A stretch of 5,918 nt of DNA from Candidatus Woesebacteria bacterium UBA925. Its GTDB lineage: Bacteria > Patescibacteriota > Microgenomatia > UBA8517. A model generated the notes under the pieces. That model was given only the letters and a program-made list of their open reading frames with translations. It did no database searches and was not told the origin of the DNA. A program made the position numbers and the translations under genes. The stretch is from NCBI GenBank assembly GCA_002293705.1, contig DBDT01000017.1, forward strand, positions 461 to 6,378, read 5' to 3'. The stretch's first letter is position 1. Every line of letters starts with the position of its first letter. Shown one piece after another: positions 1-5,063 of this stretch.

Positions 1-2
1 GG

Positions 3-401
3 TTTTGGGCCGCCATAATAAATGGTGTGCTTGTTTTGTACCTCACAACATCCAGGCTATCCTCAAATTTTCTAACTTTTTTTGATTGCCATGTGCACGC
101 TCTCCTTTGGTTCAGCGCTCTTCTTTCTGGCAATCATTCAGTTTTATTTTTTGTCTCGCTTCTTGTTTACTACTGGTCACGTTCCAACTATAAATCTTTC
201 AGCTGGTACAAGTCAGGCAAGATCGGCTTTGCCTCATTGTTTTCTTTGACAATCTATTTTGTAGCAAGAGCAGTGGTTGAATTTGGCCAGATTAGTCTGT
301 TAAGCTTTGCTAGCTTAGGAAGGTTTGGAGGACTTTTGAGTGTAGCAGCTGCATTCCTACTGACATACAGCTTGTTTTTAAACTCTAAAAAATATAATTA
401 A
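3..401 (+). CDS. 5'-truncated multi-pass membrane protein, possibly a divergent Lgt-like (prolipoprotein diacylglyceryl transferase) C-terminal part
   Basis: The frame is open to the left edge of the window, so this is most likely the last 132 residues of a longer gene. A GTG at 27 could be a start, but no SD precedes it and hydrophobic sequence already runs upstream of it. The fragment has about four hydrophobic segments. The order of elements resembles the end of Lgt: a helix, then FFD (where Lgt often has a similar acidic turn), then NHSVLFF in the place of the HPxxLYE segment, then a helix with RAVVEF resembling the RFxxEFxR element, then a final helix. The Lgt signature RIGNFxN cannot be found between FFD and NHS, and the last arginine of RFxxEFxR is a glutamine here. 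If it belongs to the family, it is catalytically doubtful. LspA motifs (GNxxDR, FNxAD) are also absent. Its TAA stop abuts the ATG of the DksA/TraR gene. The membrane protein call is firm; the Lgt link is a recalled resemblance only. Confidence 0.45.
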   Translation, partial: FWAAIINGVLVLYLTTSRLSSNFLTFFDCHVHALLWFSALLSGNHSVLFFVSLLVYYWSRSNYKSFSWYKSGKIGFASLFSLTIYFVARAVVEFGQISLLSFASLGRFGGLLSVAAAFLLTYSLFLNSKKYN

Positions 402-803
402 ATGAGCAACTCACCCTTCATCGAATACCCCAAAAAACTATTGATTCCTGTAAAAAGCTTTCTTATTGATGAGCTTAATAAGCTGCAGCGAACCAGAAAA
501 CAAATAGAGAAGTCTGATCCCTATAAAAATCTTGATAGACAGACAGTTGCAGCCGCCCCCGATGCTGAGGCGGAAGAGCAGGTGACACATCTTAGGTCTG
601 TGGCCATGAGTACTTCTTTGGAAAGAAAGATTATACAAATCCGAAGAGCTCTAACCATGATCAAAATTGGAAAATATGGTCTTTGTGAGTCATGTGGGTC
701 AATGATTGACACAGACAGGCTCACAGTAGTTCCTGAAACAACCCTTTGCATCAAGTGTGAAAAAAGCCGCGAGAAAAAAGTAAAAGTTGAGTCCTCAAAA
801 TAA
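402..803 (+). CDS. DksA/TraR-type C4 zinc-finger protein
   Basis: This is a 133-residue cytoplasmic protein. The C-terminal zinc finger is clear: C95-x2-C98-x17-C116-x2-C119, in the context KYGLCESCG...RL..VPETTLCIKC, which is the DksA/TraR finger with all four cysteines present. Residues about 15-82 are rich in charged residues with heptad-like spacing, consistent with the helical hairpin that precedes the finger in this family. A central acidic stretch (PDAEAEEQ, 53-60) lies near where the hairpin would turn. Characterised DksA proteins bind in the RNA polymerase secondary channel and modulate initiation, often with ppGpp. Whether this short form does so is not shown by the sequence. The ATG directly follows the upstream stop (TAAATG), with no good SD, so coupled translation is likely. 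The stop overlaps the next start as TAATG. In Bacillus subtilis a DksA-like gene (ylyA) also sits beside an rluD-like gene, with lspA between them; lspA is not present here. Confidence 0.88.
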   Translation: MSNSPFIEYPKKLLIPVKSFLIDELNKLQRTRKQIEKSDPYKNLDRQTVAAAPDAEAEEQVTHLRSVAMSTSLERKIIQIRRALTMIKIGKYGLCESCGSMIDTDRLTVVPETTLCIKCEKSREKKVKVESSK

Positions 804-1513
804 TGGCAGATCCACAGATTGTTTCAGAACAGGGAAGGTACTATGTCTTAAACAAGCCAGCAGGCTATGTTGTGAATGATTCACTCACAGCTCATGGCAA
901 TCTGACTCTTCAGGATTGGGTAAGAAACAATCTTCACACAGACATCTCGGCAGATGACATGAATAGAAACGGAATAGTACACAGGCTGGACAAGGAAACT
1001 AGTGGAATAATTCTAGTTGCCAAGGACCATGAGGCAATGATTGAGCTGCAAAAACTATTTGCAAATTCATCTGTCTCAAAAGTGTATAAATGCCTAGTTC
1101 ATGGGAAAATGATCTCAAGTGAGCTTGTTAGCGCTCCTATTGCCAGACTGCCAAAAAACAGGACTAAGTTCGGGGTTGTGGTGGGAGGGCGAGACGCATC
1201 TACAGAGTTTGTTCCGCAAGGCTTTTTTGAACATGAAGGTTGGGACTATACCTTGGTAAAGGCTCTACCAAAAACTGGGAGGACTCATCAGATAAGAGTA
1301 CACGCACTACACATCAAGCATCCGCTTGTTTCAGATCCAAAATATTTGGGCTCCAAAGCATATAAGTCAGATCTCACATTTTGCCCCAGACTATTTCTCC
1401 ATGCAGCATCAATCTCTTTTGTCGATCCATTTACAAATACCCCAGTTACTTTTGAGAGTGATTTGCCCGCAGACCTTTCAGGGGCACTTGAAAGACTGAC
1501 TGTCTCCAATTAG
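803..1513 (+). CDS. RluA-family 23S/tRNA pseudouridine synthase
   Basis: This 236-residue enzyme isomerises uridine to pseudouridine in RNA. The family signatures are intact. GIVHRLDKETSGIILVAK (57-74) is motif II, with D63 the expected catalytic aspartate. GRTHQIRVH (159-167), followed by HPLVSDPKYLG, is the downstream conserved block. FLHAASI (198-204) is the usual late motif. There is no N-terminal S4 RNA-binding domain: the catalytic domain begins almost at once with GRYYVLNKPAG. It therefore resembles the short RluA/RluC/RluD-like single-domain forms, and the substrate (23S rRNA or tRNA position) cannot be deduced from sequence alone. The ATG overlaps the upstream stop by one base (TAATG) and has no clear SD, which supports coupling to the DksA/TraR gene. 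Ten of its eleven arginine codons are AGA or AGG, matching yebC and unlike the membrane cassette downstream. Confidence 0.93.
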   Translation: MADPQIVSEQGRYYVLNKPAGYVVNDSLTAHGNLTLQDWVRNNLHTDISADDMNRNGIVHRLDKETSGIILVAKDHEAMIELQKLFANSSVSKVYKCLVHGKMISSELVSAPIARLPKNRTKFGVVVGGRDASTEFVPQGFFEHEGWDYTLVKALPKTGRTHQIRVHALHIKHPLVSDPKYLGSKAYKSDLTFCPRLFLHAASISFVDPFTNTPVTFESDLPADLSGALERLTVSN

Positions 1514-1522
1514 CATTTTACT

Positions 1523-2440
1523 ATGCCCATTTTTGCAAAGCTCAGGCCACGAAGAAGGCATCCTCAACTGACAACAATTAAACTTCAACCCTCACAAAGT
1601 TTTAAAGCAAAAAAAACTATTGTTGTTTTAGTATTAGCTTTATTTGCCATCTTTGGGATATTGGTCTTTAGGCCAATACAAAAACATAGAATGCTTGTTG
1701 TAAATAGTGATGGAAGCATTGCAATTGCAGTGTTTAACCCAAATTTAGGCAATGTAATCTATGTACCAGTTCCTCCGGAGATACAAATAGATGCTGCCTA
1801 CAACTTAGGTCTTTGGAAAGTAGACAGTCTCTCGCGCTTAGGGATCCAAGAAGGCTTTGATAAGGATGAGTTTATCAGGCTAAGTCTTATTAGAGGTATT
1901 GGCATTCCTGCTGAAAGCTACATAGAGGCAGCAGGATTTGTCCCAAGGAGACTATCTCTTTCTGGTGCCATACTTTTTCCCAAGCAATCAAGCCTGGGAA
2001 TTATCCAAAGATTAAGATTGGCAATTTTCACTGCCGGCTCAAGTGTGGAAGAAGAAAAGTTTTTAGATGGACTCGCAAGCAGGCCTTCAAAAAATGACCC
2101 CAATGTGCTTTCTTTGGTTTGGCCAGCTTACGAAAAAACTCAATGGGTATTTTCAGAGAGTGAGCCTGAGAGTCGAAGTATAGTTGGTGTCATATCTCAA
2201 AGTAGGGTTACTTTTTCAAAAAAAGAAGCCTTGGATAGGTTAGTTGCAGCGTCCGGGGGTAAGTTGGTTGATTTTGATGAAGAAGAATTTGAAACAACCA
2301 AAGAGTGTGAGATTTACTCTTCTGGAGACCTAAAGATTGCAAGACTTCTGGAGCGAACCTTGGGTTGTGATCATGTTGAAAAGACCTTGTCCTACCCGAT
2401 AACAATCAAAGCTTCTGACCAATTCTTCAAGAAATTCTAA
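1523..2440 (+). CDS. Single-pass membrane-anchored protein resembling a divergent LytR-CpsA-Psr (LCP) protein
   Basis: This 305-residue protein has a basic N-terminus (residues 1-31, many Arg/Lys), one strong transmembrane segment (about 31-50) and a long extracytoplasmic portion, a type II topology by the positive-inside rule. After the helix, MLVVNSDGSIAIAVFNP...VIYVPVPPEIQID (57-90) resembles the LCP pattern of a strand, a data-on-function sentence and SIPRD. The arginine and aspartates used by active LCP phosphotransferases are not evident. The C-terminal part (about 226-300), with CEIYSSGDLKIARLLERTLGC, loosely resembles the LytR_C domain that often follows LCP. Two cysteines (262 and 282) could form a disulfide outside the cell. 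A catalytically inactive LCP-like cell-envelope protein is the best guess; a simple hypothetical is the safe call. It starts 9 bases after the pseudouridine synthase stop without an SD, so it is probably the last gene of that operon. Confidence 0.6.
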   Translation: MPIFAKLRPRRRHPQLTTIKLQPSQSFKAKKTIVVLVLALFAIFGILVFRPIQKHRMLVVNSDGSIAIAVFNPNLGNVIYVPVPPEIQIDAAYNLGLWKVDSLSRLGIQEGFDKDEFIRLSLIRGIGIPAESYIEAAGFVPRRLSLSGAILFPKQSSLGIIQRLRLAIFTAGSSVEEEKFLDGLASRPSKNDPNVLSLVWPAYEKTQWVFSESEPESRSIVGVISQSRVTFSKKEALDRLVAASGGKLVDFDEEEFETTKECEIYSSGDLKIARLLERTLGCDHVEKTLSYPITIKASDQFFKKF

Positions 2441-2448
2441 CTCACCTT

Positions 2449-2457
2449 TGATATACT
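2449..2457 (+). promoter_or_regulatory. Candidate extended -10 promoter for the membrane-protein cassette
   Basis: TGATATACT matches the extended -10 form TGnTATAAT with one mismatch. No good -35 hexamer lies at the usual distance, which is tolerated for extended -10 promoters. Transcription would begin near 2464, leaving a short leader that holds the SD of the next gene. The box is in the 49-base gap after the LCP-like gene. A direct repeat CTTTGAT (2446-2452 and 2456-2462, ten bases apart) brackets it. Confidence 0.5.
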
Positions 2458-2477
2458 TTGATCCTGTATTTTGCTTG

Positions 2478-2486
2478 AGGAGGTGA
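2478..2486 (+). promoter_or_regulatory. Strong Shine-Dalgarno before the first membrane-cassette gene
   Basis: AGGAGGTGA is a near-perfect complement to the 3' end of 16S rRNA, with AGGAGG ending 6 bases before the ATG at 2490. It fixes that start. It contrasts with the four upstream genes, which have no SD. AGGTGAGT (2481-2488) is the exact reverse complement of ACTCACCT (2440-2447), so a longer read-through transcript could sequester it. Confidence 0.8.
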
Positions 2487-2489
2487 GTA

Positions 2490-3020
2490 ATGCGTAAGGC
2501 ATTTAGTTCCTTGTCAGTGCGTTCAACTTTGACGGTCGCAGTCTACTTGTGTGTTGTTTCGATCAGTCAGATTTTTCTGCCATCCACTATCGACCTGGTT
2601 GCGCAAATCTTGGTCATTGGGTTTATCCTGACTTGGGTTGTAACTGGTGGCCATGCACTTTCCAATGTATGCAATTGGATTAATGCCAAAACTGGTGCAA
2701 CGCTAGAGCACTCAAATTTCTCATACGGACTTTTGTGTTCAGTAATCATTGTGTTTGGGGTATACGGCTTTTTTGCCACCGTCATTGAAATTGAGCCGGT
2801 GATTACGATCGGATTTTTGTTTTCAGCTACAGTGATGGTTGGGGTATTTATTGCAAACACCTTTGGTGGTACGGCAATAGAGCTGCTCCTAGCATCAATG
2901 CTGTATGCAATCGTAATCTGGTTTCTGTTGGTTGGGTCAATTTATTTTTTCTCTGGCGTGACTGTTATCACCCTGCTGGGGATCGTTGTGATGGCTCTAT
3001 TTATAGGTAAAATTACCTAG
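2490..3020 (+). CDS. Unrecognised six-helix integral membrane protein (first of three in tandem)
   Basis: I do not recognise this 176-residue protein. Hydrophobic segments lie at about 13-30, 33-52, 79-97, 102-121, 129-151 and 155-173, with a more polar stretch at 53-78 (GGHALSNVCNWINAKTGATLEH). The N-terminus carries Lys/Arg (RK..., R11), so it should be cytoplasmic. Charged residues are very few, and acidic residues appear just after helix 3 (EIE, 100-102) and at E131. No enzymatic motif, cleavable signal peptide or nucleotide-binding signature is visible. The start is set by a strong SD. The neighbour downstream has the same size and helix spacing, suggesting diverged paralogues or subunits of one membrane complex. 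Both arginine codons are CGT, unlike the AGA/AGG preference of the housekeeping genes around it. Expression probably starts from the extended -10 box upstream. The reading frame is convincing; the function is unknown. Confidence 0.75.
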   Translation: MRKAFSSLSVRSTLTVAVYLCVVSISQIFLPSTIDLVAQILVIGFILTWVVTGGHALSNVCNWINAKTGATLEHSNFSYGLLCSVIIVFGVYGFFATVIEIEPVITIGFLFSATVMVGVFIANTFGGTAIELLLASMLYAIVIWFLLVGSIYFFSGVTVITLLGIVVMALFIGKIT

Positions 3021-3033
3021 GTTCTGTAAATAA

Positions 3034-3066
3034 AATGTCTAAGCGGGCTTAACCTGCTTAGACATT
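3034..3066 (+). terminator. Intergenic hairpin between membrane-cassette genes 1 and 2
   Basis: A 14-base stem (AATGTCTAAGCGGG against CCTGCTTAGACATT) closes a CTTAA loop, with one G-U pair and otherwise perfect. It starts 14 bases after the upstream stop and ends 7 bases before the SD of the next gene. No U-run follows on the + strand, so classical intrinsic termination is not assured. An mRNA-stabilising or processing element, or a protein-binding palindrome, is equally possible. Confidence 0.6.
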
Positions 3067-3073
3067 CAACTCT

Positions 3074-3079
3074 GGAGGT
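3074..3079 (+). promoter_or_regulatory. Shine-Dalgarno selecting a GTG start
   Basis: GGAGGT lies 4 bases before GTG at 3084. An ATG overlaps at 3082, but that frame hits a stop after eight codons (...TTG GGT TAG), so the GTG is the true start. The overlap ATGTG could let ribosomes initiate in the wrong frame. Confidence 0.7.
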
Positions 3080-3083
3080 AAAT

Positions 3084-3626
3084 GTGGTCAACGCAATTCT
3101 TGGGTTAGTTGGCGCTTGGCTTGACATGCTTTTGTATGTAGGCATGGTGTTTGTTTCAAGTCAGGTTTATGGTCCCCCCATAAGCATGTTAACTCATGTG
3201 CTTGTACTCCTCGTGGCGTTTGTGGTGAATTTACCTGTAATTTTTGGCGAGTTTGGATCAGCCGTAATTGGTGGTAAATATGTGCAGCTAGTCGTTAAAG
3301 CAAAGCAATTCTCGACAAGCGTGGTAAGTGGCGCAAAATTGGTATTTTTTATTTTGTCTGTGTTTGCTGGTGTTTACATGTTTTTCACCAACCCATTGGA
3401 CAATCCAACACTCTTTTGTGTAGGAATGTACCTTGCCTGTTGTGTCAGATTGATAAGTCAGTATGGAGTGGTAAATTCCGCTGGTCGTTTGGTAGCTGCA
3501 CTACCGATCTGTCTGTCAATTGATGGGTTTTTGGTTGTAATTGCAACCTTGGAACCTACATTGCTTTTTGGCATAGTTCTTGTTGGTTTTCTGATAAGGC
3601 CAAAATCTGGAAGTTGGCAGTATTAG
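3084..3626 (+). CDS. Unrecognised six-helix integral membrane protein (second of three in tandem)
   Basis: I do not recognise this 180-residue protein. Hydrophobic segments lie at about 4-27, 36-56, 84-102, 109-126, 133-154 and 158-172, and a longer polar loop (57-83, with GEFGSAVIGGKYV and VKAKQF) follows helix 2. This is the same layout as the genes on either side, though no clear residue-by-residue identity is visible by eye. Features that stand out are cysteines C112, C119, C120 and C143, and R122 close to the helix 4 end. No catalytic motif is apparent. The GTG start is set by the SD at 3074. The gene is flanked on both sides by intergenic hairpins, so its transcript could be separately processed or controlled. 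The stop is TAG. A transporter-like or envelope structural role is possible, but nothing in the sequence points to a substrate. The frame is well supported by the SD, length and hydrophobicity. Confidence 0.75.
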   Translation: MVNAILGLVGAWLDMLLYVGMVFVSSQVYGPPISMLTHVLVLLVAFVVNLPVIFGEFGSAVIGGKYVQLVVKAKQFSTSVVSGAKLVFFILSVFAGVYMFFTNPLDNPTLFCVGMYLACCVRLISQYGVVNSAGRLVAALPICLSIDGFLVVIATLEPTLLFGIVLVGFLIRPKSGSWQY

Positions 3627-3644
3627 TCATTCCTCTGCTAGAAT
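3614..3644 (+). promoter_or_regulatory. Weak candidate promoter before the third membrane-cassette gene
   Basis: TGCTAGAAT (3636-3644) fits an extended -10 (TGnTAnAAT), and TTGGCA (3614-3619) could act as -35, although the 19-base spacing is long. The -10 sits inside the palindrome at 3631-3661. A start near 3651 would leave a leader of about 30 bases carrying the SD. It could be coincidental. Confidence 0.3.
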
Positions 3645-3661
3645 ACAAATCTAGCAGAGGA
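3631..3661 (+). terminator. Perfect intergenic inverted repeat between membrane-cassette genes 2 and 3
   Basis: Twelve bases (TCCTCTGCTAGA) are followed by the 7-base loop ATACAAA and the exact reverse complement (TCTAGCAGAGGA). It begins 4 bases after the upstream stop and ends 8 bases before the next SD. No U-run follows, so it may be a U-less terminator, an RNA processing or stability hairpin, or, since a possible -10 box lies in its left arm, an operator. Confidence 0.6.
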
Positions 3662-3669
3662 CTTCAAAG

Positions 3670-3675
3670 AAGGAG
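3670..3675 (+). promoter_or_regulatory. Shine-Dalgarno selecting a GTG start
   Basis: AAGGAG lies 6 bases before GTG at 3682, a standard spacing. It supports GTG as the start of the third cassette gene. Confidence 0.7.
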
Positions 3676-3681
3676 ATCGAA

Positions 3682-4230
3682 GTGACAAAGACATGGATTC
3701 GCGTATCGTATCTGTTCGGACTTTTCTATGTTTGCACTTTTTTTGTATCTTGTATGTTGGGCTTGTCCCTTAACCCAAGCTATGATGTGGCTGCGCTACT
3801 TCTTGCCTTTGTGCTTGTGGGCTATTTTGCTTATAAAACTATTCGGGCATTCGCTATTCCTGCCAAAGATGTGAAGGCATACACGTACTCATTCATGGAT
3901 GCCTACGCTGTAGTGTTTTTGTTTGCGGTGGTTGGTATAGCCTTTTTCGCAGGTATTTGGCAAATTATCTTTGGTCATTATTTGGCCAAATTGGTATTGG
4001 TTGTGTCTGTTGTCGCCATACTGGTTTTGTTTAGAGCAATTGATTGGTACACAAATACCAATCCCATCGCCACAAACTATTTGGTATTGTGGTTCTTTAG
4101 CTTTTTCGTGGTAACTGTCTTTGTTGGACTGGTCACCACTTTGATGGTAATTCAAATTGGTGGACTTATTGCCACGGTGGTAATTGTTGCAATTATCCTT
4201 GTAGTACTAATTGCAATGGTTAAGCTCTAA
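3682..4230 (+). CDS. Unrecognised six-helix integral membrane protein (third of three in tandem)
   Basis: I do not recognise this 182-residue protein. Hydrophobic segments lie at about 8-29, 35-53, 74-98, 101-119, 132-155 and 159-180. The loop after helix 2 (54-73) is basic to mixed (RAFAIPAKDVKAYTYSFMD), which places it in the cytoplasm. The last helix runs almost to the C-terminus and ends in KL. Possibly notable residues in or near the membrane are D73, H99, R118 with D121 at the end of helix 4 (FRAIDWYTNTNP), and W93. None forms a known motif. The layout matches the two preceding genes. Arginine codons include CGC and CGG, rare in the housekeeping genes of the window. The GTG start is set by the SD at 3670. 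A hairpin follows about 50 bases after the stop and probably ends the cassette. Function unknown. Confidence 0.75.
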   Translation: MTKTWIRVSYLFGLFYVCTFFVSCMLGLSLNPSYDVAALLLAFVLVGYFAYKTIRAFAIPAKDVKAYTYSFMDAYAVVFLFAVVGIAFFAGIWQIIFGHYLAKLVLVVSVVAILVLFRAIDWYTNTNPIATNYLVLWFFSFFVVTVFVGLVTTLMVIQIGGLIATVVIVAIILVVLIAMVKL

Positions 4231-4280
4231 GCTACTTTGATGAACCAATCTTTCCATCAAGATTTTGGTGAACTTGATTG

Positions 4281-4308
4281 TTTTAGGCCCAGCTCAACTG
4301 GGCCAAAA
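4281..4308 (+). terminator. GC-rich hairpin ending the membrane cassette
   Basis: The stem GGCCCAG/CTGGGCC encloses the loop CTCAA. Below it, TTTT pairs with AAAA across one bulged A. It lies about 50 bases after the stop of the third membrane gene and just before the yebC promoter, where a terminator is expected. The + strand continues AAAATAAC with no U-run, so efficiency is uncertain. Confidence 0.55.
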
Positions 4309-4336
4309 TAACTGGCTTTGAGGGTGGGGGGCGTTG

Positions 4337-4342
4337 TATAAT
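4337..4342 (+). promoter_or_regulatory. Consensus -10 box (TATAAT) directly before yebC
   Basis: TATAAT is a perfect -10 hexamer and ends 7 bases before the yebC ATG at 4350. The start of transcription would fall at or next to the A of the ATG, giving a leaderless mRNA. No SD is present in this gap (CGGCAAT). The -35 region is poor; the best is TGGCTT (4313-4318) at 18 bases. Confidence 0.65.
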
Positions 4343-4349
4343 CGGCAAT

Positions 4350-5063
4350 ATGAGCGGACATTCAAAATGGGCAACCATCAAAAGAGCAAAAGCAGTCAAT
4401 GACCAGGCAAGAGGTAAGGTCTTTAGTAGGCTTGGCAGAAACATAACCATCGCAGTAAAGGAAGGTGGCGGAACATCTCCAGATAGTAACTTCAGATTAA
4501 GAATTGCAATTGATGCAGCGCGAGCTGCCAATATGCCAAAAGAAAACATCGAGAGGGCAATTTCAAAAGGTGGGGGAGAGGCAGATGCACTTTTTGAAGT
4601 TGTATATGAAGGGTTTGGACCTGGAGGGGTGGGAGTTATAGTTGAAACAACAACTGACAACAAAAATAGAACTGCTCAAGAGGTCAAAAACTTACTTGAG
4701 AGAGCAGGTGGGAGTTTGGGTGGACCTAACTCTGTTGCTTTTAACTTTGAAACCAAAGGATATATGCACTTACCAGGTGTAAGCTCTAGTAATGATGAGG
4801 TAGTGTTAAAGCTCATTGATGCTGGGGTTACTGACTATGAAGATGGGGAAGAGGGTATGGATATCTACACCAATCCAACTGAGCTATACAGTGTCAGGCA
4901 AGCTCTGGAGGCTACTGGAATCACAATCACAGAAAGCTCATTAATCAAAAAGCCCGTTAACTTTGTTGACATTGATGAAAAAGTACACAAACAACTTGAA
5001 GATCTTTTGTCAAAACTAGATGATCTTGACGCAGTTGACAATGTCTTTGTGAATGCCAGATGA
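4350..5063 (+). CDS. yebC: YebC/PmpR/TACO1-family protein
   Basis: This 237-residue cytoplasmic protein has the usual length (about 240) and all three regions of the family. The N-terminal signature MSGHSKWATIKRAKAVNDQARGK is nearly invariant in YebC. It is followed by the FSRLGRNITIAVKEGG helix region (25-40) and NMPKENIERAISKG (61-74). The middle region has YEGFGPGGVGVIVE (86-99) and GGSLGGPNSVAFNF (120-133). The C-terminal part has GITITESSL (190-198) and the acidic KLDDLDAVDNVFVNAR end. Members were long annotated as transcriptional regulators. More recent work on bacterial YebC proteins and mitochondrial TACO1 supports a translation role that relieves stalling at proline-rich stretches. 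In many bacteria yebC adjoins ruvC, which is not seen here. It probably has its own promoter and a leaderless start. Its TGA stop overlaps the next start (ATGA). Confidence 0.96.
   Translation: MSGHSKWATIKRAKAVNDQARGKVFSRLGRNITIAVKEGGGTSPDSNFRLRIAIDAARAANMPKENIERAISKGGGEADALFEVVYEGFGPGGVGVIVETTTDNKNRTAQEVKNLLERAGGSLGGPNSVAFNFETKGYMHLPGVSSSNDEVVLKLIDAGVTDYEDGEEGMDIYTNPTELYSVRQALEATGITITESSLIKKPVNFVDIDEKVHKQLEDLLSKLDDLDAVDNVFVNAR

Noticed and set aside
3..401. Identification of the first gene as lspA from its neighbourhood
   Set aside because: LspA signatures with the two catalytic aspartates (GNxxDR, FNxAD) are not present in the visible part.
3082..3108. ATG at 3082 as start of the second cassette gene
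   Set aside because: That frame meets TAG after eight codons; the overlapping GTG at 3084 opens the 180-residue hydrophobic frame.
3889..4155. Reverse-strand open frame opposite the third membrane gene
   Set aside because: Rich in Gln, Asn, His and Lys, as expected for the antisense of a hydrophobic gene; no start signal or recognisable motif.
4320..4332. G-rich stretch before yebC as a G-quadruplex
   Set aside because: Only two G-runs occur together (GGG, GGGGGG) where four are normally needed.
4283..4663. Reverse-strand open frame of 126 codons opposite the yebC start
   Set aside because: It lies opposite the strongly recognised YebC N-terminus, is low-complexity and proline/serine-rich, and has no SD; it is a shadow of yebC.
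5061..5063. TGA read as glycine (code 25, as in Gracilibacteria)
   Set aside because: YebC ends naturally here with the family's usual C-terminus, and no other gene in the window contains an in-frame TGA, which would be frequent if it coded for glycine.
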